Shown here: positions 1-5,826 of the stretch, one piece after another
Numbering within the stretch: the stretch's first letter is position 1
Layout of the letters: every line of letters begins with the position of its first letter
DNA from: JAVBLF01 sp031553675
Lineage (GTDB): Bacteria > Bacillota > Clostridia > Christensenellales > CALWSW01
Assembly (NCBI GenBank): GCA_031553675.1
Contig: JAVBLF010000021.1
Span: 1-9,016 of the forward strand
Length of the DNA stretch: 9,016 bases
Direction of reading: 5' to 3'
The notes under the pieces: generated by a model
The model's input: only the letters and a program-made list of their open reading frames with translations
Databases searched by the model: none
What the model was told of the DNA's origin: nothing
Translations under genes and position numbers: made by a program

Positions 1-3
1 TGT

Positions 4-22
4 TTTATCGATAATCGATAAA
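4..22. promoter_or_regulatory. Candidate operator: 19-bp palindrome upstream of the DUF2975 operon
   Basis: Perfect inverted repeat with arms TTTATCGAT (4-12) and ATCGATAAA (14-22) around a single A. It ends six bases before the -35 hexamer of the promoter at 29-57. A further TATCG half-site (34-38) follows in the promoter spacer. Position and symmetry suit binding by a dimeric helix-turn-helix protein; the obvious candidate is the YozG-like regulator in the same operon. The palindrome is seen directly; the protein that binds it is inferred. Confidence 0.6.
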
Positions 23-28
23 TTTTTA

Positions 29-57
29 TTGACTATCGTTCAGATTTCCGCTACAAT
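29..57 (+). promoter_or_regulatory. Sigma-A type promoter for the DUF2975-HTH-DUF4173 operon
   Basis: -35 TTGACT (29-34), 17-bp spacer, -10 TACAAT (52-57). Transcription would start near 64, leaving a leader of about 30 nt before the first start codon. Confidence 0.85.
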
Positions 58-95
58 GCCCATAAAGCCCGATTCGGAAAGCGAGGTTTGCCGTG

Positions 96-548
96 ATGCT
101 CGTACTGACCCGCCTGACGCAAGTGTTGCTGCTTTTGATATTTGTCGTGGTCCTGCTGGCCTTGCTGACGCTGCCGTGGATGCTCGATACCTATCTGGCC
201 TGGACGCGCGACGCTTTTGCGCAGGCGCCGGGCTATCGATGGTTTATCACCGTGTTTCTGGCGTTGTCAGGGTGCATCGGCTTATGGATCGTCGCTGAGC
301 TCTACCGCGTTCTGCGCACGATCGACGGCAATCCATTTGTGCGCCGCAACGTCACGGCGCTGATGCGCATGGGTGGAGCCGCATTTGCGTTGGCGGCGCT
401 TTTCTTTGCGAAGTGCATCGCTTACATGACGCCGATGACAATCGCGACGGCCGCGGTTCTTCTGATGTGTGGGCTGTTTGCTTTCGTATTGTCGGGCGTC
501 TTTGCGCAGGCCGTTCGATACAAAGAAGAAAACGACCTGACGATTTGA
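96..548 (+). CDS. DUF2975 family small integral membrane protein
   Basis: A protein of about 150 residues with four predicted membrane helices: roughly residues 4-30, 50-70, 92-112 and 116-139, counted from the GTG at 93. The family's hallmarks are visible: the loop NPFVRRNV after helix 2, and the C-terminal tail YKEENDLTI ending at the stop. The function of DUF2975 is not established. In Firmicutes its members are usually followed by a small YozG-like Cro/C1 regulator, as here (compare yoaS-yozG of B. subtilis), which suggests a membrane partner or sensor for that regulator. Start: ATG at 96 lies 8 nt after GAGGT (83-87). The in-frame GTG at 93 is only 5 nt away and is the alternative. It is the first gene of the operon driven by the promoter at 29-57. 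Confidence 0.92.
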   Translation: MLVLTRLTQVLLLLIFVVVLLALLTLPWMLDTYLAWTRDAFAQAPGYRWFITVFLALSGCIGLWIVAELYRVLRTIDGNPFVRRNVTALMRMGGAAFALAALFFAKCIAYMTPMTIATAAVLLMCGLFAFVLSGVFAQAVRYKEENDLTI

Positions 549-590
549 GGCGATCGGCGGGTCGAGTCAAAATACAAAGGGGGCGATGGA

Positions 591-806
591 TTGATCCGCG
601 TGAATCTGGACGTCATGATGGCCAAGCGCAAGATCGGCCTTTCTGATCTGGCCCAGCGCATCGACCTGACGCCTGCAAACCTTTCGATCCTCAAGACGGG
701 CAAAGGCAAGGCCATTCGTTTTTCGACGCTTTCGAAAATCTGTGGCGCGTTGCGTTGCCAGCCTGGCGACATCTTGGAGTATGTAGAAGGAGACGATGGA
801 GAATGA
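591..806 (+). CDS. YozG-like small Cro/C1 helix-turn-helix transcriptional regulator
   Basis: A 71-residue protein that is almost entirely one HTH domain. The helix-turn-helix spans about residues 16-38, with LTPANLSILKTGK carrying the recognition helix. It is followed by AIRFSTLSKIC and the C-terminal motif CQPGDILEY, which together mark the YozG/HTH_26 branch of Cro/C1 proteins. It starts at TTG (591), 7 nt after an AGGGGG Shine-Dalgarno (578-583). This start gives MIRVNLDVMMAKRK, the N-terminus usual in the family; GTG at 600 is a weaker alternative. It follows the DUF2975 gene by 42 bp and overlaps the next gene by 4 bp (ATGA). A likely target is the palindrome at 4-22, giving autoregulation (inference). 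There is no separate ligand domain, so any signal would have to come through a partner such as DUF2975. Confidence 0.93.
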   Translation: MIRVNLDVMMAKRKIGLSDLAQRIDLTPANLSILKTGKGKAIRFSTLSKICGALRCQPGDILEYVEGDDGE

Positions 807-2164
807 ATACGGATTCCATGAACGCAATCCCTCCGGCGCAAAAAGAAAAACCGGCCGTCACGCTGCCGGAAAAGCTCCTCTTGCTCGGGGCGCTTGCGAT
901 CGGCATTGCCCTGGATCGTCTGATCGCGGCCGGTTTCCCCGACGAACTTGTCAAAGTGGCCTACAGCGCGTTTTGGCTGGTCTATCTCGCGGTCTACAGT
1001 GCGCTGAACTGGGCGCGCATGTCGATGCGCTGGCAAGCGTGGCTCATCGGCGGAGCGGCCGTGGCGCTCTGCGTTTGGATGTTCTTTTTCGACCAGGAGG
1101 AACTCTCGGCGCTCAACCTGCCCGCCATACCGGCGCTTTTGATGCTGCACGCGCAGTTGGGCGTTCACTCCGCCTACGACGACAAGGATTGGCCGATCGC
1201 TTGGGCGTGGATTCTCGGGTGGTTCGCGCAGCCTTTTTCCGCCATCGGCAAGTTTTTTCGCGCATGCGGCAGCTTGGTGGGGCATAAGCAGACGAAAAAC
1301 GCGCACCTACGCCGCGTGCTTCTCGGCCTTTTGTTGGCGGTGCCGCTCTTGTTGGTGGCCCTTCCCCTGCTGACCAGCGCCGATTCCGTCTTTCGCTTCT
1401 ATGCGGAGCACCTCTTCTCGTCCTTCGAGATCGGCCCCTTTGTGGGGCATCTGATCACGGTGTTTGTCGTCTCGCTGCTCTTTTATTCCTTCCTGTGGAA
1501 TTCGCGCTGGAAGCCGGATTCGGTCAAGGTGATGCCGATCGAGATGCGCTGGGACGCGGTGATCGTCGGCGTGGCGCTCGGCATTTTGGCCGCGGTCTAT
1601 GCGCTTTTCGCGGTGGTGCAGTTTGCCTATCTCTTTGGCAGCGCCGGTTTGCCGGCCGGGCTGAGTTATTCCGAATACGCGCGCAGCGGTTTTTTTCAGC
1701 TCTTGATCGTAGCGGGCTTTAACCTGACACTCTTCGGCCTTTGCCTCTCTTTCGCACCGCAGAGCCGCGCCATGAAAGGGGTGCTGGCCGCCTTGCTCGC
1801 CATGACAGGCGTCATGCTGGGTTCCTCGATGGCCCGCCTGCTGCTTTATATTGGCGCTTACGGGCTGACCTTCCTGCGCGTGTTCTCGATGTGGTTCTTG
1901 TTCGTCATCACGGTCGTGCTGGTACTTTGCGTCGTCCGCCTCTTTTATGCGCGTCTGCGTCTCTTGCGCGTGACGATCGGGCTGTTCGCGGTCACCTACG
2001 TACTGCTCTGTTACGCGGACGTCGATCGCTTGATTCGGAACTACAATTCCACCCACGACTACGAAGTGCTGCCGGAAGACGCATCGCTCTCCCTCAACCC
2101 ACATTCAGCTTTTGCCCCAAGCGTCGAAAGAGCGTCGCTGCTGCGATGCCGCACAGCGCTGTGA
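803..2164 (+). CDS. DUF4173 family polytopic membrane protein, possibly altered at the C-terminus
   Basis: A 453-residue, very hydrophobic protein with about ten predicted membrane helices between residue 23 and about 397. DUF4173 is recognised from VQFAYLFG followed by GLSYSEYARSGFFQL, then ARLLLYIGAYGLTFLRV, and late in the protein ADVDRLIRNYN. The family's function is unknown. The start ATG at 803 overlaps the regulator's TGA (804-806), implying translational coupling. AGAAGGAG (785-792) lies 10 nt upstream; ATG 818 is an alternative start. Earlier in-frame codons would read through the regulator gene and are unlikely. After the RNYN motif I see no convincing match to the tail I recall for the family (a YL..LS.DA-type segment). 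The last 23 residues are encoded opposite the end of the DUF368 gene. The tail may therefore be a truncation plus read-through. Confidence 0.88.
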   Translation: MNTDSMNAIPPAQKEKPAVTLPEKLLLLGALAIGIALDRLIAAGFPDELVKVAYSAFWLVYLAVYSALNWARMSMRWQAWLIGGAAVALCVWMFFFDQEELSALNLPAIPALLMLHAQLGVHSAYDDKDWPIAWAWILGWFAQPFSAIGKFFRACGSLVGHKQTKNAHLRRVLLGLLLAVPLLLVALPLLTSADSVFRFYAEHLFSSFEIGPFVGHLITVFVVSLLFYSFLWNSRWKPDSVKVMPIEMRWDAVIVGVALGILAAVYALFAVVQFAYLFGSAGLPAGLSYSEYARSGFFQLLIVAGFNLTLFGLCLSFAPQSRAMKGVLAALLAMTGVMLGSSMARLLLYIGAYGLTFLRVFSMWFLFVITVVLVLCVVRLFYARLRLLRVTIGLFAVTYVLLCYADVDRLIRNYNSTHDYEVLPEDASLSLNPHSAFAPSVERASLLRCRTAL

Positions 2165-2912
2165 CGATGCCTACGACGAAGTCGGGCGTGCTTTCGGGCA
2201 GACGCGGCAGGATCGCGAGCAATGAGCCGCACATGAACCCCAGCACCATCGCATAGCCGAGGCTGCGGTGGGTCTCGAACACCCGCTTCGTCAACCGCGA
2301 GAAGAGCACCATACCGGTCCCAAAGCAAAGGCCGACAACGAAAATCACGGGCAGGTCAAAGCGGGACGCGGCCGACAGCAGGGTTTGGTAAGCGCCCAGC
2401 ATCATGAGCACCATGGAGACGCTCATCCCGGGGACCATGCTGCACAGACCGGCGACGAAACCGCAAACCGCCAAATGGACCAAGCTGCCCTCCTGGGGGG
2501 CGAGCGGGCTGGTTTTGGCCAGCAGGCCGACCGTCGCGGCGACGCAAAACGCGGCCAGTGACGCGAGCCAATCGCGGGGGCGTATGCCCCCTTTGCTGGC
2601 TTCTTCGTAGACCGTGGGCAAGCTGCCGCTGATCAGGCCGACGAAGAGCATGGCGGACGGAAAGGGAAAGCGCGCGAAGCAGTACTCCAGCACGCGGATG
2701 AGGGCGACCATGCAGATGAGCGCCCCGATTCCCATCGGCAAAAGGTAGAAAAAGTTGCGCTTCCAGTCCCGAAACGGATTCGAAATGATCGCGATTAGCT
2801 GATCGTAGATGCCCATGATGACCGCCATGACGCTGCCGCTGACGCCGGGCGCAATGACGCTGATGCCGAGAAATGCCCCGCAGAGCATCCGGTAGGCAAA
2901 TCCACTTTGCAA
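2094..2912 (-). CDS. DUF368 family polyprenyl-phosphate transporter (PopT-like)
   Basis: A 272-residue integral membrane protein. DUF368 is recognised from APGVSGSVMAVIMGIYD (residues 21-37), the motif GLISGSLPTVYEEA (92-105), and a second internal-repeat copy of the first motif, VPGMSVSMVLMMLGAYQ (from 160). DUF368 proteins (PopT) have been reported to return undecaprenyl phosphate across the cytoplasmic membrane for reuse in cell-wall synthesis, alongside DedA proteins. That role is taken from the family, not shown here. The start is TTG at 2912 on the minus strand, 8 nt after the strong Shine-Dalgarno AAAAGGGGG (2929-2921). The gene lies 132 bp downstream of the KimA-like gene on the same strand and may be co-transcribed with it. 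Its 3' end overlaps the convergent DUF4173 gene by 71 bp, with no terminator visible between them. Confidence 0.92.
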   Translation of the reverse strand: MQSGFAYRMLCGAFLGISVIAPGVSGSVMAVIMGIYDQLIAIISNPFRDWKRNFFYLLPMGIGALICMVALIRVLEYCFARFPFPSAMLFVGLISGSLPTVYEEASKGGIRPRDWLASLAAFCVAATVGLLAKTSPLAPQEGSLVHLAVCGFVAGLCSMVPGMSVSMVLMMLGAYQTLLSAASRFDLPVIFVVGLCFGTGMVLFSRLTKRVFETHRSLGYAMVLGFMCGSLLAILPRLPESTPDFVVGIVTALCGIAAATLFRRLGQKLNVG

Positions 2913-2948
2913 TGGGAAAACCCCCTTTTCAAAACGCAGGTGCGCGAC

Positions 2949-2963
2949 CTGTACTATGTACAG
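2949..2963. promoter_or_regulatory. 15-bp palindrome between the KimA-like and DUF368 genes
   Basis: CTGTAC (2949-2954) and GTACAG (2958-2963) flank TAT. It lies about 20 bp upstream of the DUF368 Shine-Dalgarno. The six-base arms are perfect, but I find no convincing -35/-10 pair beside it and only one copy. It could be an operator or chance; low confidence as a functional site. Confidence 0.3.
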
Positions 2964-3044
2964 CGTATTGCGGCCATTCGGGAATATGCCGCGATCCGGC
3001 GCGATCCCACGGCGGAAACAGGAGCTTTCGCATCGCTCGCAAGG

Positions 3045-4904
3045 TCAGGGCTTCGGCGTCATGTGGTAGAGAAAAGGCACGACCGTCGTGATGACGTTTT
3101 TGTGCTTGCTCAATTGGTTTTCGAGGAAAAAGGTGGTCTGGTTGTGGTAGATCGCGTCGAGCCAACCGCTGCCGACAAATTTTGTGAGAATGACCGTCAG
3201 GCATTCTCCTTTTTTGAGTGCGGCCTCCCTTTCGGAGATATAGGCCTCGAGCGGCGGCATGATCTGTCGGTAAGGCGCGGGCATCACCGTCAGCGGGACG
3301 TCGATCCCATACGCTTCCCATTGTTTCAGGAGTTCTTCGGTGTGGTGGGGCGTCGTCGAAATGTGCAGCGCCGTGACGTCCGAAGAGATGTTTTTCGCAT
3401 AGTCGAAGGTCTTCAGGGCGGCTTTGCTCATGTTGTGGATCAGGACGACCGTGGGCAGATTGTCCTGGCTCTTGCTGGGCTGGTAATGGTAGGGAAACCC
3501 CTCGGCGCTGATCGCGCTGTAAAACGCGCTGTAGTGCCTATGGGTGCTCGCCATGAAGAGCATGATCAACGGCACAGCCACGAGCAACATCCAGGCGCCG
3601 TGCGTGAATTTCGTCGTGAACACGACGATCGCGCCGACGAAGGTCACGACTGCGCCAAAGCCGTTGATCAGGGATTTGACCCTCCAACCCGCATCCTTGG
3701 ATCGGATCCATTTGACGAACATGCCCGCCTGTGAGATCGTGAACGACACGAAGACCCCGACCGCGTAGAAGGGGATCAGGCGGTGGGTATCCGCGCGGAA
3801 CACGATCAAGAGCGCCGCGCCCACGACGAAGATGAAGAAAATGCCGTTCGAAAAGCTCAATTTCGTGCCGCGCTGCCCAAACTGCCGCGGCATGCGGCGA
3901 TCGTGCGCCAAGATGGCGAGGAGGATCGGCAGACCGCTGTAGGCAGTGTTGGCGGCGAGCAGCAGGATCAGCGAGGTCATGAACTGCACAACGTAGAACA
4001 TAACGTTGCGGCCAAAGACGGCTTCGGCCATTTGCGAAATGACGGTCGCGTCCTCGAGGGGGACGACCTTGAGCGCCGTCGCCAAAAAGCTCGTGCCCCC
4101 AAAGATGAACACGATGATGCCGCCCAGCATAAAAAGTACGTGTTTCGCCGTCGTCTGCGAGGGCTCCTTGAAGCTCGGGATGGCGTTGCTGACGGCTTCG
4201 ACGCCGGTGAGCGCCGAACAGCCGGACGAAAACGCGTGCAGGAAGAGTGCCATCGTGATGCCCGACAGCAGCGGCTGGTATTGTTCGACGGTGCTGGCCG
4301 GGTAGGCGATCGGTTCGAGCCGCCCTGTCACAAAGCGGACAAAGCCCCAGATGATCAGCGCCGCCATCGAAACGATAAAGGCGTAGGTCGGGATGCCGAA
4401 GATCTTCGAGGACTCGCTGATGCCGCGCAGGTTGAGCAGCGTAATCAAGCCGATGCAGACGAGAGAGATCGCAACGCGGTGCGGCTCGAGCGCGGGGAAT
4501 GCCGCCGCGAGCGCCGCCGTCGCCGACGATATGCTGACCGCCACCGTCATGATGTAATCGACGATCAGGCTCGCCGCCGCCAAAAGCGAGGAGCGCGCCC
4601 CAAAGTTTTCTTTGGAGACAACATAAGAGCCACCACCATTGGGGTAGTGGCTGATGATCTGCGTATAGGACACGATGAGGATCACCAGGAGCGCGACGAT
4701 CGGAACGCTGACCAAGCCGACATAATGCACGGCTGCCATGCCCAAAAGGGGGACGAGTGCGAGCAGGATCTCCTCGATGGCGTAGGCGACAGACGATACA
4801 GCGTCGCTCGCCATGATGGGGAGTCCCCACAGGCGCGACATTTTTTCGCCCGATAGTTGTTCGGTGGACAAAGCCTTGCCCAGTATCAAATCTTTTAGTT
4901 TCAT
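3045..4904 (-). CDS. kimA: KimA-like high-affinity potassium importer (APC superfamily, formerly YdaO type)
   Basis: A 619-residue protein: an APC-fold transport domain of about 12 helices (to about residue 453) followed by a cytosolic domain of about 165 residues. It resembles B. subtilis KimA over its full length: MASDAVSSVAYAIEEIL near the start, YPNGGGSYVVSKENFG (87-102), VDYIMTVAVSIS (115-126), CSALTGVEAVSNAIP (from 229), IPFYAVGVF (near 380) and the C-terminal HNQTTFFLE. From memory, the K+-coordinating residues of B. subtilis KimA are D36, Y43, Y118, T121, S125, T230 and Y377. Their counterparts here, D34, Y41, Y117, T120, S124, T233 and Y380, are all present. KimA proteins import K+ with protons and form dimers through the cytosolic domain. 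ATG at 4904 is chosen because GAGGGAG lies just upstream; an in-frame extension to 4979 would run through the promoter. Confidence 0.9.
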   Translation of the reverse strand: MKLKDLILGKALSTEQLSGEKMSRLWGLPIMASDAVSSVAYAIEEILLALVPLLGMAAVHYVGLVSVPIVALLVILIVSYTQIISHYPNGGGSYVVSKENFGARSSLLAAASLIVDYIMTVAVSISSATAALAAAFPALEPHRVAISLVCIGLITLLNLRGISESSKIFGIPTYAFIVSMAALIIWGFVRFVTGRLEPIAYPASTVEQYQPLLSGITMALFLHAFSSGCSALTGVEAVSNAIPSFKEPSQTTAKHVLFMLGGIIVFIFGGTSFLATALKVVPLEDATVISQMAEAVFGRNVMFYVVQFMTSLILLLAANTAYSGLPILLAILAHDRRMPRQFGQRGTKLSFSNGIFFIFVVGAALLIVFRADTHRLIPFYAVGVFVSFTISQAGMFVKWIRSKDAGWRVKSLINGFGAVVTFVGAIVVFTTKFTHGAWMLLVAVPLIMLFMASTHRHYSAFYSAISAEGFPYHYQPSKSQDNLPTVVLIHNMSKAALKTFDYAKNISSDVTALHISTTPHHTEELLKQWEAYGIDVPLTVMPAPYRQIMPPLEAYISEREAALKKGECLTVILTKFVGSGWLDAIYHNQTTFFLENQLSKHKNVITTVVPFLYHMTPKP

Positions 4905-4951
4905 TTCTCCCTCACAAACGGAAATTTGCCTTTTGCGAACCGTCAACGCTA

Positions 4952-4979
4952 ATTGTAGCACGGACTTTTGGGGAATCAA
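4952..4979 (-). promoter_or_regulatory. Extended -10 promoter for the KimA-like gene
   Basis: Reading the minus strand: -35 TTGATT (4979-4974), 16-bp spacer, -10 TACAAT (4957-4952), preceded by TGC, which makes it an extended -10 (TGN). The start would fall near 4945, giving a leader of only about 40 nt before ATG 4904. Confidence 0.75.
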
Positions 4980-5118
4980 GGATGGCTTTGGGTGATTATG
5001 CCCCGTTTTGATGCAATGCGAACCCTCTCCGCGCCTTAGATTTGTCGCGCTGTCGTTTGCGCCGTTTCGCCGGATTTCTCCGCGTAGGAGGCAGGGGGCG
5101 CGCGTGGTCGAAGGGCCA

Positions 5119-5147
5119 TTGACAAAGTGACTTTCGAGTCATATAAT
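5119..5147 (+). promoter_or_regulatory. Perfect-consensus sigma-A promoter for the TetR-ABC-FtsX operon
   Basis: -35 TTGACA (5119-5124), 17-bp spacer, -10 TATAAT (5142-5147). All twelve consensus bases match at the ideal spacing, so it should be very strong unless repressed. Transcription should begin near 5154, within the second operator. Confidence 0.93.
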
Positions 5148-5171
5148 AAATTATGACCCAAGAGTCACTTT
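5124..5171. promoter_or_regulatory. Tandem TetR-type operators overlapping the promoter
   Basis: Two sites of the same form: TGACT-N4-AGTCA at 5128-5141, exactly filling the promoter spacer, and TGACC-N4-AGTCA at 5154-5167, over the expected transcription start. Their centres are 26 bp apart. The pair is also one larger inverted repeat centred on 5147.5: outer arms AAAGTGACT (5124-5132) and AGTCACTTT (5163-5171), inner arms GTCATA (5138-5143) and TATGAC (5152-5157). The adjacent tetR gene is the natural source of the repressor (inference from position). Confidence 0.82.
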
Positions 5172-5198
5172 TCGATCCAAGGGCAGAGCGGGGGGAAC

Positions 5199-5825
5199 AT
5201 GCCGAAAGAAACGTTTTTGCGCCTCAAAACGGACAAACAAGAACGCATTTTGCGCGCGGCCATGCGGGCTTTTGTCGATCAGGGGTTTTCCCGCGCCAAG
5301 GTCGAGGACATCGCCCGCGATGCCGGCGTGGCAAAGGGAAGCATCTACCAATATTTTGCAGACAAAGCCGAACTTTTCACCTACTGCTCGCATTGGGGCA
5401 TCGATCAGTTCATGCAAAAACTCGACGCGCGCACGCACTTGGCCGAGATGGACGTATTCGAATACTTCCTCGACAGCGCCGGAAAGACCGAGCTTTTGGA
5501 CGAAGAGCGTGAGCTCACGCTTTTCTTGCAGTGCGTCGCGAACGAGCCCCGCCTTGCAGACGCTTCACTCAAGGCAATGTACGAAGTGGGCGACGCGTAC
5601 GGCAGGCAACTGATCCGAAACGGCAAACGAAAGGGCAGCGTTCGGGCCGACATCGACGACGACCTTTTGCTCGCCTATTTCTGGGGCGTGACCGAGCGCT
5701 TTGAGCGCCGCTGGATGAGCCGCTACATTGACTTTTCGAAAGAAATGTCCGCGGAAAGCAGCCGCTTGATGCAGGAGGAATTGACGCAAATGCTCACTCT
5801 CATGCGAAACGGAATGGGGTGTTAA
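5199..5825 (+). CDS. TetR/AcrR family transcriptional repressor
   Basis: A 208-residue protein of normal TetR length. The N-terminal DNA-binding domain covers about residues 10-58: KQERILRAAMRAFVDQGFSRAKVEDIA, then the recognition region AGVAKGSIYQYFADKAELF (42-60). The rest is the variable helical ligand-binding and dimer domain, with no motif that tells me the ligand. It starts at ATG 5199, shortly after a G-run (5190-5195) that is a mediocre Shine-Dalgarno. Its stop is one base from the ABC ATPase start, so the two are probably translationally coupled. Being first gene behind the doubled operators, it should repress its own operon and be released by a compound exported or sensed by the transporter (family knowledge plus inference). 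Confidence 0.95.
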   Translation: MPKETFLRLKTDKQERILRAAMRAFVDQGFSRAKVEDIARDAGVAKGSIYQYFADKAELFTYCSHWGIDQFMQKLDARTHLAEMDVFEYFLDSAGKTELLDEERELTLFLQCVANEPRLADASLKAMYEVGDAYGRQLIRNGKRKGSVRADIDDDLLLAYFWGVTERFERRWMSRYIDFSKEMSAESSRLMQEELTQMLTLMRNGMGC

Positions 5826-5826
5826 T

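Larger units (their letters stand above)
4905..5198. other. Divergent intergenic region between the KimA-like gene and the TetR operon
   Basis: 294 bp without a supported gene. It holds the minus-strand promoter at 4952-4979, the plus-strand promoter at 5119-5147 and the operators at 5124-5171. In the middle stretch (about 4980-5118) I see no reading frame with a good ribosome binding site, no terminator and no recognisable riboswitch. In particular I do not see the conserved elements of the ydaO c-di-AMP riboswitch. Confidence 0.7.

Noticed and set aside
755..802. An earlier in-frame start (ATG 755) for the DUF4173 gene
   Set aside because: It would add an Arg-rich segment lying inside the HTH gene. 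ATG 803 gives the ATGA coupling and a suitable Shine-Dalgarno.
422..1306. Long minus-strand open frame opposite the DUF2975/HTH/DUF4173 genes
   Set aside because: It is the antisense of three well-supported genes, rich in Arg/His/Gln as expected for a shadow frame in GC-rich DNA, with no family motif.
2152..2163. CACAGCGCTGTG palindrome at the DUF4173/DUF368 overlap as a terminator
   Set aside because: It has no T-tract on either side and lies within DUF368 coding sequence; it is probably chance.
2929..3033. 34-codon minus-strand ORF in the KimA-DUF368 gap as a leader peptide
   Set aside because: It has only a weak ribosome binding site and no regulatory codon run or attenuator hairpin.
3783..4856. 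357-codon plus-strand open frame opposite the KimA-like gene
   Set aside because: Its composition is dominated by Arg, Asp, Glu and His with no recognisable domain, and the opposite strand carries a full-length KimA-like protein.
4905..4979. 25-residue N-terminal extension of the KimA-like protein
   Set aside because: The extension runs through the extended -10 promoter, and the ATG at 4904 has GAGGGAG just upstream and matches the KimA N-terminus in length.
5066..5077. CGGA-TTTC-TCCG hairpin in the divergent intergenic region
   Set aside because: It has a four-base stem only, with no T-tract and no second structure around it.
4905..5118. ydaO-type c-di-AMP riboswitch upstream of the KimA-like gene
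   Set aside because: I looked for it because of the B. subtilis precedent, but the conserved segments are not visible and the promoter-to-start distance is too short.
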